NCBI GenBank assembly: GCA_037367405.1
Contig: JAZKJV010002317.1
Span: 310,001-374,000, forward strand
Origin: Ottelia alismoides
Taxonomy: Eukaryota > Streptophyta > Magnoliopsida > Alismatales > Hydrocharitaceae
Direction: 5' to 3'
DNA length: 64,000 bases
Shown here: piece by piece, positions 58,237 through 64,000 of the stretch
Position numbering within the stretch: the first letter of the stretch is position 1
Layout of the letters: the number at the start of each line of letters is the position of its first letter
Made by a program: the position numbers and the translations under genes
Notes under the pieces: model-generated
Database searches by the model: none
The model's input: only the letters and a program-made list of their open reading frames with translations
What the model was told of the DNA's origin: nothing

Positions 58237-61200
58237 TGATTAACATGAAAATCGATGGTCTTAAGTTCCACACAAGGCAGAAACTCGGTCGTTGAATTGA
58301 CCACACGAAATCCAGGTTAAGTCAACAATTAACCCACAACAAATAAATCAAGCAATGAAAGTAAATGTGGATTTAAAATTTATTATAACTCTACAACAAT
58401 GATGTGTATAGGTTCAAGTATGTGTAGAGTGTCGAACACAGGGAACAAGCAGGATAGATCGAGGCAAACAGGCTCACGAATGAGAGTGATCAAGTGTCTA
58501 CAAGTGTCCTATTTTTGTCGGTTTAAATTTTTTATTTTTTTGTTTGATTTTTTATTTTATGTTTACATTATGATTTTTACTTTACTGATTTTATTATTTC
58601 TTTTTATATTTTTATATTATCTTTTTCTTTTAATATGGAAATAAAACTATATAGGATATATATATACAAGAGAGAAGAGAGAGAGATAAAAATAGCTAAA
58701 AATACTCAAAATACAGGAAATATAGTATTTTTGTACTTTTTATATTTTTCTAATGTTTTTGTAATCTTTTCTAATTTTTTTCTAATTTTTTGGTATTTTT
58801 AAAGTCAAAAATACTGAAAACGGTGAATAAAATTACTGGTCGAAATTAAAATGGAGATGAAAAATATCAAACAGTGTCAAAAGTTCTCCAAATTAATTTT
58901 AAACTAAAGATAATATAGTAAATAAAATTTAGAAATAGAATTACATTTTTATGATTTTTTAGGAATTTTTAAGATTTTTATGAAGATTTTAGGGGTTTTC
59001 TAATTTTAAGGCTTTTGAATTTTTTAGTGATTTTTAGTCTGAAGTTAAAACACATGAAAACAAACAAGATCTAATTTTTTTGGAATTTTCAAAAACTTTT
59101 TATAATTTTTATGTATTTTCTAGTGCAAACACTGAAGAAAATGCATGTTTTTGAATTTTTATAAATAATAAAATACAACAAAAATGCAAATTAAAATACG
59201 GTGTGTTAGAGCAATGCAACAGGCATACAATGATATTTTTTGGGAGTTTTTAATTTTATAGATGCATGAAACAATCAGAGACAACAAAGAGAAACTACAC
59301 TACTAGCAAGGGCATTTTTGTAAATATCCATAACATCAGGTTCAAAGTGCAATTTTTCCACAAATAATCAATTGATTAACAAAATTTTCAGACTAATCAT
59401 AAATAACCAAAATCCCAGGGGTATGCGTGCAAAATTTCCAAAGTTTCATGCGCAAGGCACATAATTGGCAGGGACCTAAATGCAGTTGCCAAAACCTGAA
59501 GGGCTATCTTGCAAATTTTCCAAAAATATTACACTCAATATGAAAATTTCAGTACTAAATGGAAATAACTAAACCTGCAAGGGGCCCTCTGCAAAATGTC
59601 CACCCCCTTACGCGCACAGGCACGTGAGGTGACGTGGACAGGGACTTTAGTGTAAATATGAGGAATCCAAGGTTGTTTTTGCAAATATTACATAAAATAT
59701 TAAACTACAAATGAAAGTTTCAAGGCTAAATATTAAAAACAAAAACTCTCGGGTAAATGGATGCAAAATATCCAAGCACTAGCGATCCGACGATGGGAGT
59801 CTTTTCACTTGACACGTGGCGAGCCTCGGATGCACGGTACCCCTTCACAGATGGCTGGCCAGGATTAGATCCTGGCCCTTGATCGAATGGCTGCGGAACG
59901 AGGGGATCCAATGATGTCTGCTTGCCTGGACGACGGCCCTTGATCGGACGACAAAGGAGGGTGTTGGAAGAACAAGGAGGAGCTCCGGCTGGTCGAAGTA
60001 CCCCGATCTCTTCCTCCCGCCTCCGACTGTCTTGATGCTTGCAAAATGGGGCGTTCTCTTCCTAGAGGCTTCCTCTAGCGAAGGACAGTCAGTTGACTGG
60101 GGTCAACTTTTACTGCCTCCTGGTTGGTTCACGTGGACCAACCAAGAAAAAGCCCTGGAAAATATTCGAAAATTAATTAAAAAATAGTCAATGATTTAAT
60201 TAATTTTAGGTTATAAAATAAAAAAATGTTAATTATTTTCTAAATTATTTTATTATGATTTTTATTTGTTTTTTCGAGATTAAAAATTACAAGTTTCCTT
60301 TTATAGCTTATATACATGTATATTCATCTTTGTATTTTATTATTTTATTTTTTATTTTGTATATTTAATTTTATTATTTTTGTTTATCATTTTATAAATT
60401 TATAACTTGTTTTTATACACTTAAATATACTTTTATTTTATTTTTCTGATGTGTTTTGTACAAGTAAATAAATATACATATTATCTGCATATGTATAGAC
60501 ATAGGTACTTCATCTATGTATTGTATGCAATTATTTGATTTTTGTTTTTCTTTGTGTATTTATTCCTATTTTAATATACACATATATTATAAATAATATT
60601 TACAAATTTATAAAAATATAAAAGTATAAAATAGTGAACAATGAATAAAATGAATATTTTAATCTGTACAAGTATACAATAGGGGCCCAAAACTCAACTT
60701 TCAAACCATAACTCTGGAAAATATGAAACCACCTTCATTAAATAGCTTATGAAAAATTATATACAATTAAAGTGATTTTGAAACATTTTATTTGAGATAC
60801 AGGTTTGGGAAGTTGAAATTTTGGAATCTTATTCAGATCATAACTCTTTATCTGTACATTATTTTTGTATGAAATCAATTTTGTACTTTTCTTTATTTAA
60901 TTATCTACAACTTTTATGTACAAAGTTTCTTTATTTGGAGTATAAAAGTGGAACTAAAAATAGGTCCCAAAATAAATAAAGAATGAATTAAAAAAATGGA
61001 CTTTTATGGTATTTTGGCCCTTATCTCCCCCTACTTTATTCCTTGTCGACCTATTCATCTAGATGCCTAGGACTCGGGGTTTAGAGTCATAAAATATTTA
61101 CAATATTTTATTCTTTTTCTTTTCTTTTCTTTATTCTATAATTTTGGATTTAAAAATCGTATTTTGTACACTATTTACATACATATGCATGAATGCTAAA

Positions 61201-61306
61201 ATGTGGGAATTAAGGGTATTTACTTGCATTTACTAAGGTTTTTTAGGCCAAAATGATAGAATAAAGATGATGAAATGGAGTATCATCATCCCCCTATACT
61301 TGCCTT
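58237..61306 (-). mobile_element. LTR and polypurine tract of Athila-like element D
   Basis: The LTR runs from TGATTAACATG (58237, inside the chromovirus reverse transcriptase) to ATCATCA (61288). It carries the LTR box GTCGAACACAGGGAACAAGC (58432 onward), comparable to GTCGAACTCAAGGAGGCAG in B. The next bases read CCCCCTATACTTGCC, that is, AAGTATAGGGGG on the - strand, so this is the 3' LTR of a - strand element. Copia element F interrupts it 18 bases into the internal region. Much of the LTR is AT-rich (58500-59400, 60150-61000) and the middle (59580-60130) is GC-richer. No gene is present. Confidence 0.75.
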
Positions 61307-61799
61307 TGAAGGATATTGATAATCCTTAAGCACATCACGGAAGCGTGTTAATTGCATCGTATGCAATCGAAGCAACTAGTCGCACTAGTCGCTAGATGCG
61401 GCGAAAATTAAATTATTTAAAACTAAAGATGAAACCACATGATCACGAGAACACTTCTCGGATCGTTTCATCAAACCACAAAGTATAAGGAATACCTCTT
61501 GAAGTGTGGTTGTGATCGCGAGATCCCAAAGTAGAGATCCTCCTGTCTTAAGTCCGATCCACGAAGAACGTACTTGCGGGCACGATGATGAGTCACATTC
61601 CTTCCCGCAATCCTCGATGAAGATCCAAGCGATGGCTCCCCCGATTTCGTCAAACGAAATCCGTCGTCTTCCTTTAGAGTAAGCAACTCCAAAGAAGATG
61701 GAGATCCACAAGTCGTCGAAGGCGAAAGCCGAGAGTCTCTCCTTTCTCGACACAAGATGGACGGCCATCTTTTGGAGGAGAGAAAGAGAGAGAGCGAGA

Positions 61800-61834
<35 letters not shown>

Positions 61835-64000
61835 GTAACCTTTGTACAACTCTTAATCATGTACCTTGGAAGTCTACCCTAGCCCTCCTTTTATATTAGT
61901 TTAGGGTCCAATGGATCTCAATCCATGGGACACATAGATCCAACGGCTAGGCTTGGTCTATGTAAGATCAATGGCTATGATTGTTGTTGGTTAAAACCAA
62001 CAACATTAATTTAAATTAAAATATGTTGCAACATTATCAACATAATTTAATTTAACATTAACTAATTAAGAGATAATGTGATAACAAAAAATGGAGTCAA
62101 CCAACCACCCTTGAATTTAGGGGGCGTCACCTATGAACAATTCATAGGTGACGTCACCTATGAATTAGGTGGTTGTTTTGCCTCCTTTTTATTTTATATT
62201 ATTATTTCATAATTAATTTTTGTAATAACAAATATCACAAAATTATTCACCAAATTAATTCCAAATTAATTTGTGAATATTTCAATCATGCCATTGAACA
62301 TTATGTGAATCATATTCACAACCCAAACTAATTTGTAAATTTGCATTTCCAATTAATTAATAAATGTGAATCCAATCCACATTATTAATTAACAAATGCT
62401 ATTTACATAAATTCTCTCTCTCTTTAATATATGTATATTATAAATCATATTTATAATACACAAATATTATGGATAGTATTATCCACATTCTCTAATCCAT
62501 GATAATTAAATCCCATTTAGTTATCTTAGATAATCATTCTCACAATATGAATCATATTCATATTAAGCTTGATAATTAAATCTCATTTAATCATCAAGTT
62601 CTTTTTTCTTGGATATGAATTTCATCAAATGAATTATTCTTGAACCCTTTCAAGAATAATGTGCTTTCTCCGCAGATACTTGGAGATAAGGACAGGGCGA
62701 TTGTATTGTTCCACGTATAGTGACTTGGATATTGAGATTTTATCTCAAATCCAGATCGAACGAACCTCCCACAGATGCTTGATTAAATCAAGACCGCAAA
62801 TCTAATATTCTTATTGAATCTGAATCTCATTCAGACCAATGTCCAACACTTGGACTAAGATCAGATTGCTTCTCTACTGGAAGGAGTCACTAAAATCCAG
62901 ACCTGTTTCATCACTCTCTCGGAATGGAAGTGTCATGGATATACAATCGTTTATGATCACATCACCCTCAGGTATTCCCAATACATGTACATCCTGCATA
63001 CTGGAAGACCCATGGTCAACCCGAAGATCAAGATCTATTTTACACTGTCTTCTTCAGGGTTTGATCACTAAATTTTTCATTTGATCATTGGGATTTGGTA
63101 TCAATCATATACTTTCCAAAAGCATATATCATACCTAAGTCTTGATCATATACTTTCTAAAAGTATATACCAAACCTACAAATTCAGTCAAGCTTCCAAA
63201 GCGAGACGACCGTGCACGGAATTTGATTCTTCCCAATATCTCATGAGTGAGCTCATGTCTTCCAGTTCAGTAATGAACCTGTATGATCCCTTTGAGAGAT
63301 CGTATTACTCATATGTCCTTACATGCACACCAGCGCGCCGGTGTATAGACCTTGGTTAGGTCATCAACCTATTGATCTGCCAAATGTACACACTCAGACA
63401 TATAGTAATACATCTGTCTCCGGTCATAGGATGCGTGCCTATGCTGTGACAGCATTCAACACAGGACTTAGGTTATCTCGATCTCGTTAAGTCAACTCTT
63501 TGACCTAACTAATCTGACACCTCCGAATCTCTATTCCTATGCAGAGGACCTGCATCAAGAGGTCGGTCAGATATCAGCCTATGTGAGAAAGGATTGCCAT
63601 CTCCTACTCAGGCTGGAGATCATCTCTTAATAATCATTTGATGGTGCTTGATGAGTCCTCAATCTAACCCTTTAGATATTCATCCAAGCACCAGCCTCTA
63701 TGATTCAATTATTGAATCAACAGTTGTATAATCATCAAGATGGCCATGGTACATAACCCTAATTGTACAGAGGGACCTATTATGTAAATTATTTATTCTT
63801 CATTTCAGATCAAGGAATGATATTTGCAATAACATTTATTGCATAATGGCTCACCGTGGGCTCACATGTCCAACAATCTCCCACTAGCCCAAAGAGCCAT
63901 TAATGGGCTAATCATTTAAACCCACACTCATGTGACAATCATAGGCTATTTAGGAAAATTGCTAGGTAAGCTGATTAGTCACTCTGTTCCTGCGAGACTA
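61307..64000 (-). mobile_element. Ty1/copia-type element F: 3' LTR and first internal bases
   Basis: The LTR is 61307-63875 and reads TGTTGGACATGTGAGCCC to ATATCCTTCA on the - strand. To its right the - strand reads GGGCTAGTGGGAGAT directly before TGTTGG. A GTGGGAGAT polypurine tract abutting TGTTGG is characteristic of plant copia elements. The internal domain continues beyond the window, so the family (Angela, SIRE or other) cannot be set. A GA run (61804-61832) and a perfect hairpin (62125-62153) match features of the solo LTR at 16077-18598. Frames inside (61385-61860, 62839-63359) are LTR by-products. Confidence 0.75.

Overview
The window is plant nuclear DNA of the gene-poor, repeat-dense kind found in pericentromeric or other heterochromatin. 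I find no host gene. Nearly everything can be assigned to LTR retrotransposons nested in one another, plus one tRNA-derived SINE. The evidence for a flowering plant is: Athila-type Ty3/gypsy elements with tRNA-Asp-like primer sites, a Tekay/Del-like chromovirus with an initiator-tRNA-Met primer site, Ty1/copia-type LTRs, an Au-like SINE, and very AT-rich LTR segments. I cannot name the species.

Layout. 1-6538: 3' part of a + strand Athila element (G), with the end of pol, a hairpin array, a conserved noncoding block, a polypurine tract and an LTR. 6539-10045: degenerate LTR-like sequence hit by the SINE (7791-8009). 10046-11890: leader, primer site and part of the LTR of a - strand Athila relative (H). 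11890-14275: a + strand pol fragment with its hairpin array (E), closed by an inverted copy of part of its own pol. 14280-58236: a + strand chromovirus (C) whose 5' LTR holds a solo copia LTR (16077-18598). The C gag is split by a - strand Athila element (A, 20711-57089, target duplication AGGTC). A is in turn split in pol by a second - strand Athila element (B, 27800-47045, target duplication GTGAG). 58237-61306: LTR and polypurine tract of a further - strand element (D), which cuts off the C reverse transcriptase. 61307-64000: LTR and first internal bases of a - strand copia element (F) that has cut off D. Insertion order read from the nesting: C, then A, then B; D after C; F after D.

All coding regions are decayed. 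The C gag has six in-frame stops and no detected frameshift, and every stop is explicable by a C-to-T type transition. B is the youngest and best preserved, but its integrase lacks the second catalytic Asp, and E shares the same Ser-Asp to Leu-Val change. A has a damaged protease active site.

The most interesting signal is noncoding. Four Athila-type copies (G, E, A, B) each carry, just after pol, an array of short stem-loops. The 3' arm of each stem-loop is a copy of the element's own polypurine tract (TAAGTATAGGGGG), and the 5' arm is its complement. Stem bases differ between copies in a compensatory way, and in G, A and B the array ends with one longer stem-loop. The LTR end next to the polypurine tract also forms a short hairpin, conserved in shape across A, B, G and D. 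In A and B this same junction has been tandemly duplicated. Together these suggest a structured multi-copy plus-strand priming region that I do not recognise from any described element family.
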